Source: a virus. Taken from it: a stretch of 41,639 nt of DNA. The stretch's first letter is position 1. The number at the start of each line of letters is the position of its first letter. The stretch is taken from the IMG/VR virus record IMGVR_UViG_3300007351_000574, positions 1-41,639 of that record; one strand, given 5' to 3'. The position numbers and the translations under genes are program-made. Positions 18,419-25,872 of the stretch are shown in pieces. Below the pieces are notes generated by a model, which had not been told where the DNA came from, ran no database searches, and saw only the letters and a program-made list of their open reading frames with translations.

Positions 18419-18710
18419 CTTTTTGAATATCTACTTTTGTGCTAATGGTATAATTTAATAAAGATTGTGCTTTTGATTTTTTGAAAAAAACTTTGATTTG
18501 TTTAAGCGCTTCGCTGTCATTATCAGACTGAGGTTCCTTTACCTCATCCTTAGTGGTGATTTCCACAACTTCGCCCTTCTCATTCTCGATATTGATATGT
18601 CTGCACGTATTTCCATTAGGCGCAATGACGATAGTATAATTTTCTCCCCACGCCCTTCCACCTACCGCCAATCCCAGCACCAGCGCCATTGCTATAATCA
18701 GTTTTTTCAT
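18396..18710 (-). CDS. Small exported protein
   Basis: A 104-residue protein with a clear Sec signal peptide (MKK, hydrophobic to residue ~18, cleavage after RA at 20 or WG at 22), then a short beta hairpin (NYTIVIAPNGNTCRHI), an acidic linker and a Lys-rich tail. A strong AAGGAG site precedes the ATG. The family is not recognised. It is the first of three linked exported genes and overlaps the next by 23 bases. One cysteine remains after cleavage. Its function is unknown; a periplasmic or surface location is inferred from the signal alone. Confidence 0.7.
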   Translation of the reverse strand: MKKLIIAMALVLGLAVGGRAWGENYTIVIAPNGNTCRHINIENEKGEVVEITTKDEVKEPQSDNDSEALKQIKVFFKKSKAQSLLNYTISTKVDIQKDEAWSAE

Positions 18711-18728
18711 AGGGTTACTCCTTAAATA

Positions 18729-18754
18729 GCGGGCCCGCCGTAGGACGGACCCGC
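18729..18754 (-). terminator. GC-rich hairpin before the exported-gene unit
   Basis: On the transcribed minus strand an 11-bp stem (18744-18754 pairing with 18729-18739, two G-U pairs) closes a 4-base loop. It lies between the stop of the 111-residue gene and the ribosome site of the first exported gene. No long T-run follows, so partial termination or an mRNA stability element is more likely than a strong terminator. Confidence 0.5.
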
Positions 18755-18760
18755 GATTGC

Positions 18761-19096
18761 TTACTTCTGCTGGCGCTTCTTAGCCTTGGCAACAATAGCC
18801 CTTATTTTCTGCTGGCTGATGTCTCTGGCTAACACTTCCAGTAATTCTTCTTGATTCAGTACCTCGGCATCTTTAATACCGTGGCTCTTGGCTTCAACCA
18901 ACAGCTCTTCGCGTGCTACAGCAGCTGCAGTCGTTGGTTCTTCCTGCTTCTGCTCTTTGACTGCTGCGGATTCTGCTTTTATCTTTTTAAAATGCTTAGG
19001 AGGATTCATTTCAGGGTCTATCTCTACAATCTCCCCCTTCTCCCAGTACCTGTTTTGGAATCCGTAACAGTCTCTTAAAACTTCGTACTTAGCCAT
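18761..19096 (-). CDS. Small head/tail accessory protein
   Basis: A 111-residue protein in two parts. An N-terminal ~40-residue beta segment (MAKYEVLRDCYGFQNRYWEKG, EIVEIDPEMNPPKHF) is of a type often found in small proteins of phage head-completion regions. The C-terminal half is helical and rich in Glu, Ala and Lys and resembles a SAP-like or coiled segment (ELLVEAKSHGIKDAEVLNQE). The function is not known. It follows the head-fibre-like gene by about 15 bases and has an AAGGAG site. It is cytoplasmic in style, unlike its exported neighbours downstream. Confidence 0.65.
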   Translation of the reverse strand: MAKYEVLRDCYGFQNRYWEKGEIVEIDPEMNPPKHFKKIKAESAAVKEQKQEEPTTAAAVAREELLVEAKSHGIKDAEVLNQEELLEVLARDISQQKIRAIVAKAKKRQQK

Positions 19097-19110
19097 GTTT
19101 TCCTTTCTCC

Positions 19111-19866
19111 TTACGCGTCAGCAATGGTAAAAGTAACCTGCAGCATAAATGCCGGCGGGTTAGCAGTAGATCCATTGGTTACGGCAAGGACTAATTTTTC
19201 CCCAGCTGCCAATACTTTGTATGTTCCGCTTAATGCTCCTAAGCTGCCGGAAGCATTTTCATCCGGGAACGGAGTTTCGTTATCATAGGTTGCCGTGGCA
19301 ATAGCGTTTGAGCCGTTCTTAATGGCTACTGCGCAGGTGTTACCGGCATCAATACCGGCCGCTGTGCCGTGCGAGATGATCCTGGCATCGGTAATGGTAA
19401 AGACCATCCCCGTGGGTACTTCGAGTAAGGCTTTAGCCGCGATATCCGCACCCGCTGCGAGATCTTCTACCTGATAATTAACTACCCTGGTGTTTGCCGT
19501 TGCCGTCATCTTTGCAGGCGGCAAGAAGCCGTCGGCAAACAATGCTCTGGTAGAAGCATCTGCAACAAAAGCGCCGTCTGCGATAAGAAGAAGCAGTACG
19601 GCGTTTGTGAAGCTGTCGGCATCAAACTTAGCCAAGACCGTAGCAGCATCGAAGAAATCATCTGCTATCTTGCCTCTGCCTGCAGCGGAAGCTGCCAAGG
19701 CCCCGGCAAGTATCTTGGCTGTCGTCACCGCATCATCTGCGGGCGTGCCGGTGGTTACCGCTTTGGAATTCGTTCCGTCATGATCATGCCCATTCGCCGT
19801 GTCAAAGACAAGGCAAAGTAGGTCGACCAGTTCGGCCACGTTTTTGAAATTGTAATATACGCTCAT
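19111..19866 (-). CDS. Putative head fibre / decoration protein
   Basis: The 251-residue product contains the HDHDGTNSKAV motif (about residues 27-37), widely seen in phage head- or tail-fibre proteins. This is followed by an Ala/Asp-rich helical region with repeated IADxFFD / ADGAF / ADGFLPP segments, and a C-terminal beta domain of ~115 residues (VNYQVEDLAAGADIAAK to VTFTIADA). It lies directly downstream of the capsid and cement genes, which fits a capsid-bound fibre or decoration protein. That role is inferred from motif and position. The ribosome site is AGAGGAG. Confidence 0.65.
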   Translation of the reverse strand: MSVYYNFKNVAELVDLLCLVFDTANGHDHDGTNSKAVTTGTPADDAVTTAKILAGALAASAAGRGKIADDFFDAATVLAKFDADSFTNAVLLLLIADGAFVADASTRALFADGFLPPAKMTATANTRVVNYQVEDLAAGADIAAKALLEVPTGMVFTITDARIISHGTAAGIDAGNTCAVAIKNGSNAIATATYDNETPFPDENASGSLGALSGTYKVLAAGEKLVLAVTNGSTANPPAFMLQVTFTIADA

Positions 19867-19886
19867 GGTTCTCCTCTCTGGTTAAT

Positions 19887-19915
19887 AAGGGGCCTGCTTT
19901 ATGGGCAGGCCCCTT
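19887..19915 (-). terminator. Strong hairpin after the capsid cement gene
   Basis: A perfect 11-bp inverted repeat (19887-19897 and 19905-19915, AAGGGGCCTGC and its complement) with a 7-base loop lies between the cement protein and the head-fibre-like gene. On the minus strand it is followed by TTATTAACC, too short a T-run for full termination. It probably acts as an attenuator that keeps capsid and cement expression above the downstream tail genes, or as a 3' stabiliser. Confidence 0.65.
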
Positions 19916-19925
19916 GGTTACCTAC

Positions 19926-20336
19926 TTAGGCTATGTTCACATCCGGTGTTAAAAACGCATCGATGGTGCCGGAAGTTATGGCTTCTCCGCTTTCAGTGTA
20001 ATAAAGCCTGATATATCTCTGCAGGCCCGGAGGAAGCTTAATCTTCCAGACGATTGTGTTGACAGTCAAAGCTGCTTGCGCGAACGTCTTTGAGACATGG
20101 ACTATTTTGGTGCTGTTTGTGGAAAAATCTTCCACGCTGTCGCTTTCCAAGGCGATATTCAAAGAAGCTCCGTGCCCTGAAGAGTCTATAGCCGTACCTA
20201 TCCTCACTACGAGGTAAAGCTCAGCTCCGGCGACTGCGTCACCGGCTTTCGTCATGTCTATGACATTGGTGCTTGCGCCTGTAGCATCCGTGGCAGCCTG
20301 AAGCGCGGAAAATAAAAGATGTGCATCTTTAATCAT
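19926..20336 (-). CDS. Capsid cement protein, Bbp16-like
   Basis: This 136-residue protein matches the Bbp16 capsid-cement family of Bordetella phage BPP-1. It has an N-terminal DAHLLFSALQAATDATGAST, then NVIDMTKAG, a central beta stretch with SLNIALESDSVEDFS, and the closing LPPGLQRYIRLYYTESG followed by GTIDAFLTPDVN. In BPP-1 this jellyroll protein clamps capsomers on the outside of the head. The gene lies immediately downstream of the major capsid gene, as in BPP-1. Length and gene order agree with the family. Ribosome site GAAGGAGAG. Confidence 0.85.
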   Translation of the reverse strand: MIKDAHLLFSALQAATDATGASTNVIDMTKAGDAVAGAELYLVVRIGTAIDSSGHGASLNIALESDSVEDFSTNSTKIVHVSKTFAQAALTVNTIVWKIKLPPGLQRYIRLYYTESGEAITSGTIDAFLTPDVNIA

Positions 20337-20373
20337 GGTATCTCTCCTTCGTTTAGTTTCGGTTAAACTACGT

Positions 20374-21381
20374 TTACGATACTAATGATTCGGTGTTGAG
20401 GATCTTGTCGCACCGACGGATAGGAATGCCGAAGAAGCGCGTAATCGGCTTTCCGTTCTCAAGGCTGTCGATGGTAAGATTTACATTGCTCTTGTTGTAC
20501 GCCTTGATGTCGAGGGCGGTTTTCACCGTCTTGTTGCAGTACCACGCTACGCGCCCTACGTTGAGAGTGGGTACTTTGTTCAAGGCCTGAATCATGAGCT
20601 TGATGAGGTTCGCTGAGACATCAGAGGTGTCGCCGGCTGTGGCCAATGCAGACACTTCCAGGTTGCAGATACGCACGGCATATCTCCAGTCTCTCACTGC
20701 AAGACCCAAACGGGTCTTGTACTGATCGATGTAGGCGCGGAACTGCCCTGCCGGGGTCTGGTCGTCGTTCACGAGCTGCTTGCCTAAATCTTCATGCTCG
20801 ATGCCTGCCTTGGTGCCGCGGGGATAAAATGCATGGATGGTATTCTCGCCCCATACCACTAACCAGATCGAGGTATTATCTGTATCTGCGCTGCCGCCCA
20901 AGATCACGTTTTCGCCTGAGGCTGCAGTCGTAGATGAGTAATACGCGGAAAGGCCGGTGAATCTCTCAGGGTTCGTTTCTACGTTGCCGTAGAAAAACGT
21001 GGTGGCCATGGTCTGAGAGATTGCCTCAATGAACGGGGCATTCTCAGAAAGCCTGAAGGCTGCTTTGTCAACTGCAATGTTGACGAGCTCTTCGTCAACG
21101 CGGCCCAAGCCTTCGATGATACCGGCAGTAAACAACTGCTGCTTGGTTTGAGACTTAGAGGGCTGCACGCCTCTGTTTATCTGTCTCCAGGCGACTGTCG
21201 GCAAGCCTGTTCTTATGGTACTCTTATGGCCGGTCGTGGTGTTTCCTTCGATGAACACGAGATCGCTCAATATCTCGTTGACCTCGTTCATCATTTCTGC
21301 GATGCGGGCAATTTTCCCGTTCGGATCAAGCCGTCTTGCATGATCCATCAGGGTTAAATTTGTATTCGCGATAGTAGGCAT
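20374..21381 (-). CDS. Major capsid protein, BPP-1 (Bbp17)-like
   Basis: A 335-residue major capsid protein of the type found in BPP-1-like podoviruses. Diagnostic segments are NLTLMDHARRLDPNGKIARI at the N-terminus, TTGHKSTIRTGLPTVAWRQI followed by NRGVQPSKSQT, DVSANLIKLMIQALNKVP near residue 255, and a C-terminal GIPIRRCDKIL. These proteins have the HK97 fold and build the icosahedral shell. No N-terminal cleavage propeptide is evident; scaffolding is provided by the separate upstream gene. The ribosome site is AAAAGGAGCAG. Neighbours (scaffold upstream, cement downstream) confirm the head module. Confidence 0.92.
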   Translation of the reverse strand: MPTIANTNLTLMDHARRLDPNGKIARIAEMMNEVNEILSDLVFIEGNTTTGHKSTIRTGLPTVAWRQINRGVQPSKSQTKQQLFTAGIIEGLGRVDEELVNIAVDKAAFRLSENAPFIEAISQTMATTFFYGNVETNPERFTGLSAYYSSTTAASGENVILGGSADTDNTSIWLVVWGENTIHAFYPRGTKAGIEHEDLGKQLVNDDQTPAGQFRAYIDQYKTRLGLAVRDWRYAVRICNLEVSALATAGDTSDVSANLIKLMIQALNKVPTLNVGRVAWYCNKTVKTALDIKAYNKSNVNLTIDSLENGKPITRFFGIPIRRCDKILNTESLVS

Positions 21382-21413
21382 GGTTCTGCTCCTTTTTTTA
21401 GATTGAGGTTAAA

Positions 21414-22220
21414 TTACTTTGTTTCATTCATCCCGGGGTAAAACAAATCGGCGTCGGTCTTCTTGCCGCTTCGGTCAACGCCATGCACGAACGTATCTTC
21501 GCCTATGGCCTTGCCTACTTTTATGAAGAACCTCACCATCTCTTTGTGGTTAGCGACTCCTGTTTGCTTAAGAAGTACCCGCAATTCAGGCGTGCCGAAT
21601 TGTTCGATGGCTCTCCCCGCATGCACCAACTCTTTCTTGTAATCAGCCCCTAACTCCTGGACGGTCTCTTTCTTCCAGGCAGTTACGGTCTCATTAAAGT
21701 TTTTCAGCAAGCCATCGCTTATCTGCTGCGTGTACTTTACCTGAAGGTCTACTAACTTCTGAGCTGCCTCTTGGCTGAGATTAGCTTCCTTGGCCACTGT
21801 CTTGAATTCATCAAGCATCAGCTGGTTGATCTCTATGCCGTCAGGCAACTTGAATTCAGCATACGTTTCAGGCGCTCCTTTTTCTTGCGCTGCTTTCTTT
21901 GCATCATCCTGGGCTTTTATTAAGGCTGTTTTTTTGACTTTATCTTCAGCAGACAGATCCTCATCTTTAGCCTCAAGAAGCCTTTTCTCTTCCTTGGTCT
22001 TGACGATACCAGATTTCTTCTCCTTGTCCTCTGCGGACAAGTCTTCATCCTTTGCTTCCAAGAGTCTTTTCTCTTCTGCTTCCTGCGTTTGTTTAGCTGC
22101 GGCAATCTCTTCCGGAGTCTGTGCTGCCCTCTCTTTCCCGGCTTCAACATCTCCGCCGTCAAGAAGGCTTGATACTTCCTCTGATTCCTGAGGTTTTACT
22201 GTTCCGTTTGGCTCTGGCAT
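21414..22220 (-). CDS. Capsid scaffold protein with a duplicated acidic segment
   Basis: The 268-residue protein is very rich in Glu, Lys and Ala and mostly helical, and lies just before the major capsid gene, as expected for a scaffold that guides shell assembly and then leaves. Residues 49-76 and 77-104 are a tandem duplication of a 28-residue segment (core EEKRLLEAKDEDLSAEDK identical in both). The C-terminal half (ELGADYKKELVHAGRAIEQF, TPELRVLLKQTGVANHKEMV, then RFFIKVGKAIGED) is the part conserved in podovirus scaffolds and likely binds the capsid protein. No protease motif is seen. The ribosome site AAGGAGTTAAAG precedes ATG. Confidence 0.8.
   Translation of the reverse strand: MPEPNGTVKPQESEEVSSLLDGGDVEAGKERAAQTPEEIAAAKQTQEAEEKRLLEAKDEDLSAEDKEKKSGIVKTKEEKRLLEAKDEDLSAEDKVKKTALIKAQDDAKKAAQEKGAPETYAEFKLPDGIEINQLMLDEFKTVAKEANLSQEAAQKLVDLQVKYTQQISDGLLKNFNETVTAWKKETVQELGADYKKELVHAGRAIEQFGTPELRVLLKQTGVANHKEMVRFFIKVGKAIGEDTFVHGVDRSGKKTDADLFYPGMNETK
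21909..22076 (-). repeat. 84-bp coding duplication, codon-diverged
   Basis: Two adjacent 84-bp units in the scaffold gene encode nearly the same 28 residues, with an identical 18-residue core. The DNA of the two copies differs at many third positions, so the duplication is old and the peptide has been kept by selection, unlike the recent 21-bp repeat in the fibre gene. Confidence 0.75.
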
Positions 22221-22266
22221 CTTTAACTCCTTTGTTTATGCTCCTCTTAGCCGATACGCGCTGTCC

Positions 22267-22566
22267 CTACAGCTCATCTGGGTCAGGAGGAAATTCTTTT
22301 TTTAAACTCTCTTGCTCGGACCTATATTCCCTTTGCATCTGCAAAAACATTTCAGGGGCAACCAGCATGATGTCGTTAAACAAGCGCATTCCGACTATCT
22401 GCTTCTCGGTAGCTGGAGCGATAAATGTTTCAGCTTCGGTCAGAATACGCCACAGAAGACGGCGGCCCTCGGGAGTCTTAAGAACCTTGCTGATATCGTT
22501 GAGTTCACGTTCCCTCAGCCGCTTAGAACGCTCCGCTAATTTCTTTTGTCTCTCTTCTGAATCCAT
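22267..22566 (-). CDS. Bbp19-like head module protein
   Basis: I use the ATG at 22566; the longer reading begins with TTG and has no ribosome site. The 99-residue product resembles the Bbp19 family of BPP-1-like phages: NDISKVLKTPEGRRLLWRIL, then ETFIAPATEKQIVGMRLFND, and a Gln/Glu-rich helical end. The role of the family is not established. It is always found between portal and scaffold or capsid genes, so a part in assembly or packaging is likely. The upstream site AAGAAG is weak, and translation may rely on coupling to the portal gene that ends 72 bases before. Confidence 0.75.
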   Translation of the reverse strand: MDSEERQKKLAERSKRLRERELNDISKVLKTPEGRRLLWRILTEAETFIAPATEKQIVGMRLFNDIMLVAPEMFLQMQREYRSEQESLKKEFPPDPDEL

Positions 22567-22638
22567 TATTTTTTCTTCTTTGCACCGGCCATACTTCGAT
22601 GTTATGATCAATATTCTTTTTACCTTTCAGTAGGGGCA

Positions 22639-24381
22639 TTATTTCGCTCCTGCAGGCTGCGTAGCCGGCTCCTGCTTCTGCGGCATAGATTTCCCTGTCA
22701 TGGCAGCGATTACTGCGTCAAGGGCGCTATTCTCGCCTATTCTGGCTTCAGATAGAGTCTTTGCGCCTTGGGCTGCTATCATACCTGACTGCGCTTGTTG
22801 CACACGAAGCTGCGCTTCTTGTTTTGCTTTACGGATTACTGCAACCATCTCAGCGCTTCTTAATAGCCGCGCAGGAATTCCTTTCATCTCAGCGTAGGTT
22901 TCAACAGCCTCATCAAAATCAAATTTATCTATCACGTTTGCGTCAATTTTTGATAAATCGCCTACGAAGCCGCATACTTGCTCTATTGCGCTTGTCCCTA
23001 CCATCTTCTGCGCTTGGGCAAGAACGGAGATATACTCCACCTTTATGTCCTGCCCCTCAAGTTCTACGGGCGGTTCCGGTATAAGCCCGGCTCGCAACAT
23101 CTTGGCGAAGGTAATGTCTATACAAGGATCAAACAGCTGAGTCTCTAATCCATCGAGTATCGAGCCAAGCATAAGCAGTTTCTCTTCATGGCGTTCTGCT
23201 ATTTCCCGTGCGGTAATGTCGGTGCGATCTAAATTCTGCAGCATCAGGAATAAGTCAACATAGAACGTGCTGCCGATATCCTGCTTGGTGATATTAATGG
23301 TTTCCTCTAACTCTTTGAAATTAATCTGTACCTGATAGACCGCGCGTACTCCTGCGTTCGGCACAGAGGCGGAGCTTGTGTTCACTCCCCCCGGCAAAGT
23401 ATTGACTTCGCCGCTCACCGATGCGTCTTTCTGAACGGCCGGGTCTACTGTTTTATCAAGGCCCAACAGCTTCTTCCTCTGCAGTTTCTGCAACATCTTG
23501 CAGTCGCCTAATGCGTCCCAGCCCGGTCCTTTCCCATAGATGTCGCTTGTCGTGGTGGTTGCCCAACGCGGGGCCAATATAGAGAATTCCCTAAATCCCC
23601 CTACTCTTAAGAAACAATCCTGAGGAGATCCTTCTTCCCATTGGATGGAACGATAGGGCATGTTCTTGAAATCTTCCCTGTGCGGTATTCTTTTATCGTT
23701 CTCTTCCACAAGGTGAATTACTGAAATCCACTTATCAACATCTTTCGATAAGTCGTAGGCGTCCTTTACGGTAGGGCTGACGTTATCGATCCCGAACTCC
23801 TTTACCAACTGTCCTGCGGTCATCCAGTACCTTCTGGCAAACCCATTTACCCTGCCGTCAGGCCCAATACTGAGCCAATATTCGCCGCAGGTAAAGTTAT
23901 AGCCGCGGATTACCGTATCATAATCATCGACAATAATCGCAGCTGCGGTGGCGAACGATCCAAGTTCTTCGTAAATTGAATAGAAAATCTCGTAAATATT
24001 AGACCGAGAGAACACGTTCAGCATTCTCTCCTGGACTATATCGAGCCATAGCTTTACGTTGTCGTTCTCCATAAGATCCGGATCATCGACACCAAGCCTG
24101 AACCATGGCCGCGTAGGGCTCGTCATTCCGTTCAGCATTCCTGAAGCTAATGTGCGCACGCATCTTCTCGGATAGCCGGACAGCATCGTCTTGTGATCTA
24201 TGGCCTGCCCTTTATTCGGTTGGTCGTCAAAAAAGCCGCGCGTGGGGATTTCGTATAATTTGATATCTTTCCAGGTTGGAAGCCAAGACTGCGCCTCATT
24301 CTTCATAGCGCTTACGCGGCGCTCGAATTCTTTCCTGTCAAGACCTACGCCTATCTTCTCTTTAGTTTGTTCTGCCATCAT
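22639..24381 (-). CDS. Portal (head-to-tail connector) protein, podovirus type
   Basis: At 580 residues this has the length and motifs of podovirus portal proteins: WLPTWKDIKLYEIPTRGFFD near the N-terminus, LASGMLNGMTSPTRPWFRLG at about 78-97, IYEELGSFATAAAIIVDDYD at about 140-160, and TARE-IAERHEEKLLMLGSIL near 425. The dodecameric portal forms the DNA channel and packaging motor base. The C-terminal ~70 residues are Ala/Gln-rich and helical (barrel-like). It overlaps the small upstream gene by four bases, and begins MMAEQ. Neighbours (terminase upstream, scaffold and capsid downstream) fit. Confidence 0.92.
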   Translation of the reverse strand: MMAEQTKEKIGVGLDRKEFERRVSAMKNEAQSWLPTWKDIKLYEIPTRGFFDDQPNKGQAIDHKTMLSGYPRRCVRTLASGMLNGMTSPTRPWFRLGVDDPDLMENDNVKLWLDIVQERMLNVFSRSNIYEIFYSIYEELGSFATAAAIIVDDYDTVIRGYNFTCGEYWLSIGPDGRVNGFARRYWMTAGQLVKEFGIDNVSPTVKDAYDLSKDVDKWISVIHLVEENDKRIPHREDFKNMPYRSIQWEEGSPQDCFLRVGGFREFSILAPRWATTTTSDIYGKGPGWDALGDCKMLQKLQRKKLLGLDKTVDPAVQKDASVSGEVNTLPGGVNTSSASVPNAGVRAVYQVQINFKELEETINITKQDIGSTFYVDLFLMLQNLDRTDITAREIAERHEEKLLMLGSILDGLETQLFDPCIDITFAKMLRAGLIPEPPVELEGQDIKVEYISVLAQAQKMVGTSAIEQVCGFVGDLSKIDANVIDKFDFDEAVETYAEMKGIPARLLRSAEMVAVIRKAKQEAQLRVQQAQSGMIAAQGAKTLSEARIGENSALDAVIAAMTGKSMPQKQEPATQPAGAK

Positions 24382-24632
24382 TGCCCCAGCTTTTCTTTAA
24401 GCGTCGAGCCGACGACCGCGGGCAACAGAAGGTTCACCGAGGAGGTATCTCCTGTGCCTGATGTTTTCACGGTGCTGGCTATGCCATACTTTATTGCGGC
24501 GAGCTGCTTTCTTTTTTTCTCTGCGATGCTTGAAGCGGTTTCTTCTGCAGGTTCCGGAGCTGAAGGCGTGGGTGCTGGCGAGACGGTAGTGGTGGCGGGT
24601 GATTCTATCCTTGGCGTTCCTCCAAAGCACAT
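24378..24632 (-). CDS. Small Pro-rich protein at the start of the head operon
   Basis: An 84-residue protein with start MCFGGTPRIESPATTT, a Pro/Ala/Thr-rich linker, a short helix (EKKRKQLAAIKYGI) and a conserved-looking tail (SSVNLLLPAVVGSTLKEKLG). Similar small proteins lie next to podovirus portal genes, but their function is unknown. A good AAGGAG site precedes ATG, and the stop overlaps the portal start. It is the first gene after the promoter-hairpin-terminator leader at 24682-24804. A competing ORF in another frame lacks these features. Confidence 0.7.
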   Translation of the reverse strand: MCFGGTPRIESPATTTVSPAPTPSAPEPAEETASSIAEKKRKQLAAIKYGIASTVKTSGTGDTSSVNLLLPAVVGSTLKEKLGQ

Positions 24633-24681
24633 AGGACGCTCCTTTGTAGTATGTCAGTTTGTCATTATCGTTGGCATAAAA

Positions 24682-24715
24682 AAGAGGCAACCCGCACGGC
24701 CGCGAATTGCCTCTT
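24682..24715 (-). terminator. Rho-independent terminator
   Basis: A 9-bp perfect stem (24707-24715 with 24682-24690, AAGAGGCAA and its complement) is followed on the minus strand by a run of T residues (CTTTTTT including the stem end). It stands between the HEPN cassette and the head operon, about 50 bases before the head operon's first start codon. Confidence 0.8.
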
Positions 24716-24769
24716 AGATATGCCTAAAACGAATTGAGTGATCAGCTCAATTCACAAATCGTCTATGTG
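24682..24769 (-). ncRNA. Candidate small RNA or regulated leader of the head operon
   Basis: A promoter-like element (24776-24804) would start transcription near 24769. The next ~90 bases contain a perfect 8-bp inverted repeat (24746-24753 with 24731-24738, 7-base loop holding TGATCA) and then the terminator at 24682-24715. No ORF fits inside. The unit therefore looks either like a discrete structured RNA or like a leader that must be antiterminated before the head genes are expressed. The inverted repeat could instead be a protein-binding operator. This is an inference from layout only. Confidence 0.4.
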
Positions 24770-24775
24770 ATTCTA

Positions 24776-24804
24776 CCAATAACACGATTATGTCATTTTG
24801 TCAA
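24776..24804 (-). promoter_or_regulatory. Putative late promoter element, copy 1
   Basis: TTGACA (24799-24804), 17 bases, then TATTGG (24776-24781) on the minus strand. The stretch 24783-24805 shares 18 of 23 bases with 28067-28089 before the terminase genes, including TTGACA, TGACATA and GTG at fixed spacing. The -10 is poor, so a phage activator or unusual sigma contact is likely. Confidence 0.45.
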
Positions 24805-24817
24805 GTATTTTTGTGAA

Positions 24818-25294
24818 TTAATTCAGGGAGGGATTCTTAAATGCGGTAGAGAACTTTTTATTGCACCAGGTTATTATCGTTTGAAGATTAGTAGTAACCA
24901 TCCCTTCTGCGATCCTTCTATTCCAGATATACTGTCTATACCGAGCCGTCTCGCTCGCATTATATAGTCTTTTGTATTGAGCAGACACCTCCGGATAGTT
25001 TAAATACACAATAAGTAATCTGGCTGCATGGTCGCTTTTAGATTTGCAATAGTTCGGAAACGGCAATCCGGAAGTTTTTATCTGAATAAAAAATTCTTTA
25101 GGATGCGCCACTTGAAGCGCCTTACCCCGGTATATTACTCTTTTCCTTTTAAATACGACGCATTCAATAATATGGACGGAGGAATAAAAAGCCGCGGTAA
25201 CAATCCAATCATTGAAGTCTTGCTGGGGATAAATATAACTTAAGAAGTCGATGTTGTGATTCCCATGGATCAAATGCTCAGCATCGGTAGGCAT
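24818..25294 (-). CDS. HEPN-like protein (second gene of an autonomous cassette)
   Basis: The 158-residue protein follows the layout of a HEPN-like helical family seen in many genomes. HGNHNIDFLSYIYP at the start is followed by FNDWIVTAAFYSSVHIIECV at 27-46, a DHAARLL segment near 89, and YKRLYNASETARYRQYIW at 107-124. HEPN proteins are often RNases in toxin-antitoxin and antiviral systems. However, the classic R-X4-6-H active motif is not obvious here (the nearest is R56 and H64), so nuclease activity is uncertain. The ATG directly abuts the stop of the upstream gene (TAGATG), so the two are translated together. The cassette lies between terminase and portal genes, where these phages normally have nothing. 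It has its own promoter and ends before a terminator, the hallmarks of a moron. Confidence 0.65.
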   Translation of the reverse strand: MPTDAEHLIHGNHNIDFLSYIYPQQDFNDWIVTAAFYSSVHIIECVVFKRKRVIYRGKALQVAHPKEFFIQIKTSGLPFPNYCKSKSDHAARLLIVYLNYPEVSAQYKRLYNASETARYRQYIWNRRIAEGMVTTNLQTIITWCNKKFSTAFKNPSLN

Positions 25295-25849
25295 CTATGA
25301 ATTCCTTACAAAAGGGAAATCGTACCCAATAGCTTGCTGGTCAAGTGTCGAATCTCTGCTATTTAAGTACAAAATATCCGCCAGGTAATTCTCTCGATTC
25401 AACACAAACAGCTCGGAGGCAATAACAAACTCAGAGAATTCTTTCTCGCCTTTCTCATCTGCATCAATAACAAACAAGATCTTAATCTCTTTGGTAATAA
25501 AATCAAAGCTTGTGCGGGCCTCTACTATCTTGATGTCGATTTTCTCTTCAGCCATTTGAGTCCTTACCACTTCATAAGCGACCTCAACGATTTTTGTAAC
25601 TATCAAAATATACTCATGCGCTTCTTTTTTGGCACGCTCTTTTAGCCTTTCCAATGCCTCACTCTCACCTTGCCTCTTGGCTTCCCTAAGCACATATTCA
25701 AGATGGTGGGCCATCGCCTCCCTAATTGACTTGACGTTGTTGAATAAATTAATGGGGTCTTCTACGGAAGTTTGCGCTGAGAATAACGAGGAAATTTCCG
25801 CGGACATGCCTGACAACCGATCCTCTACTCTGTTTTTAAAATTAAACAT
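25295..25849 (-). CDS. Coiled-coil partner protein (first gene of the HEPN cassette)
   Basis: A 184-residue protein of unrecognised family. Residues ~30-100 are a charged helical bundle or coiled coil (EYVLREAKRQGESEALERLK, then ERAKKEAHEYILIV). Residues ~104-184 are an alpha/beta part with a hydrophobic strand (IKILFVIDADEKGEKEF), FVLNRENYLADILYLNSRD and the closing YDFPFVRN. I see no nucleotidyltransferase GSX10DXD motif, so it is not a classical MNT antitoxin. It could still be the antitoxin, sensor or regulator of the HEPN-like protein that follows. The ATG lies only about 17 bases downstream of the likely transcription start of a strong promoter, and no ribosome site is visible, so the message may be nearly leaderless. 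Confidence 0.65.
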   Translation of the reverse strand: MFNFKNRVEDRLSGMSAEISSLFSAQTSVEDPINLFNNVKSIREAMAHHLEYVLREAKRQGESEALERLKERAKKEAHEYILIVTKIVEVAYEVVRTQMAEEKIDIKIVEARTSFDFITKEIKILFVIDADEKGEKEFSEFVIASELFVLNRENYLADILYLNSRDSTLDQQAIGYDFPFVRNS

Positions 25850-25872
25850 ACTTTTGGTGGTTTGCGGGTATA

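Noticed and set aside
24397-24690. Alternative 97-codon minus-strand ORF before the portal gene
   Set aside because: It overlaps the terminator and the better-supported 84-residue gene, which has a clear AAGGAG site.
25295-25849. Classical HEPN-MNT toxin-antitoxin pair
   Set aside because: The partner lacks the nucleotidyltransferase signature (GS followed by DXD), so that specific name is not justified.
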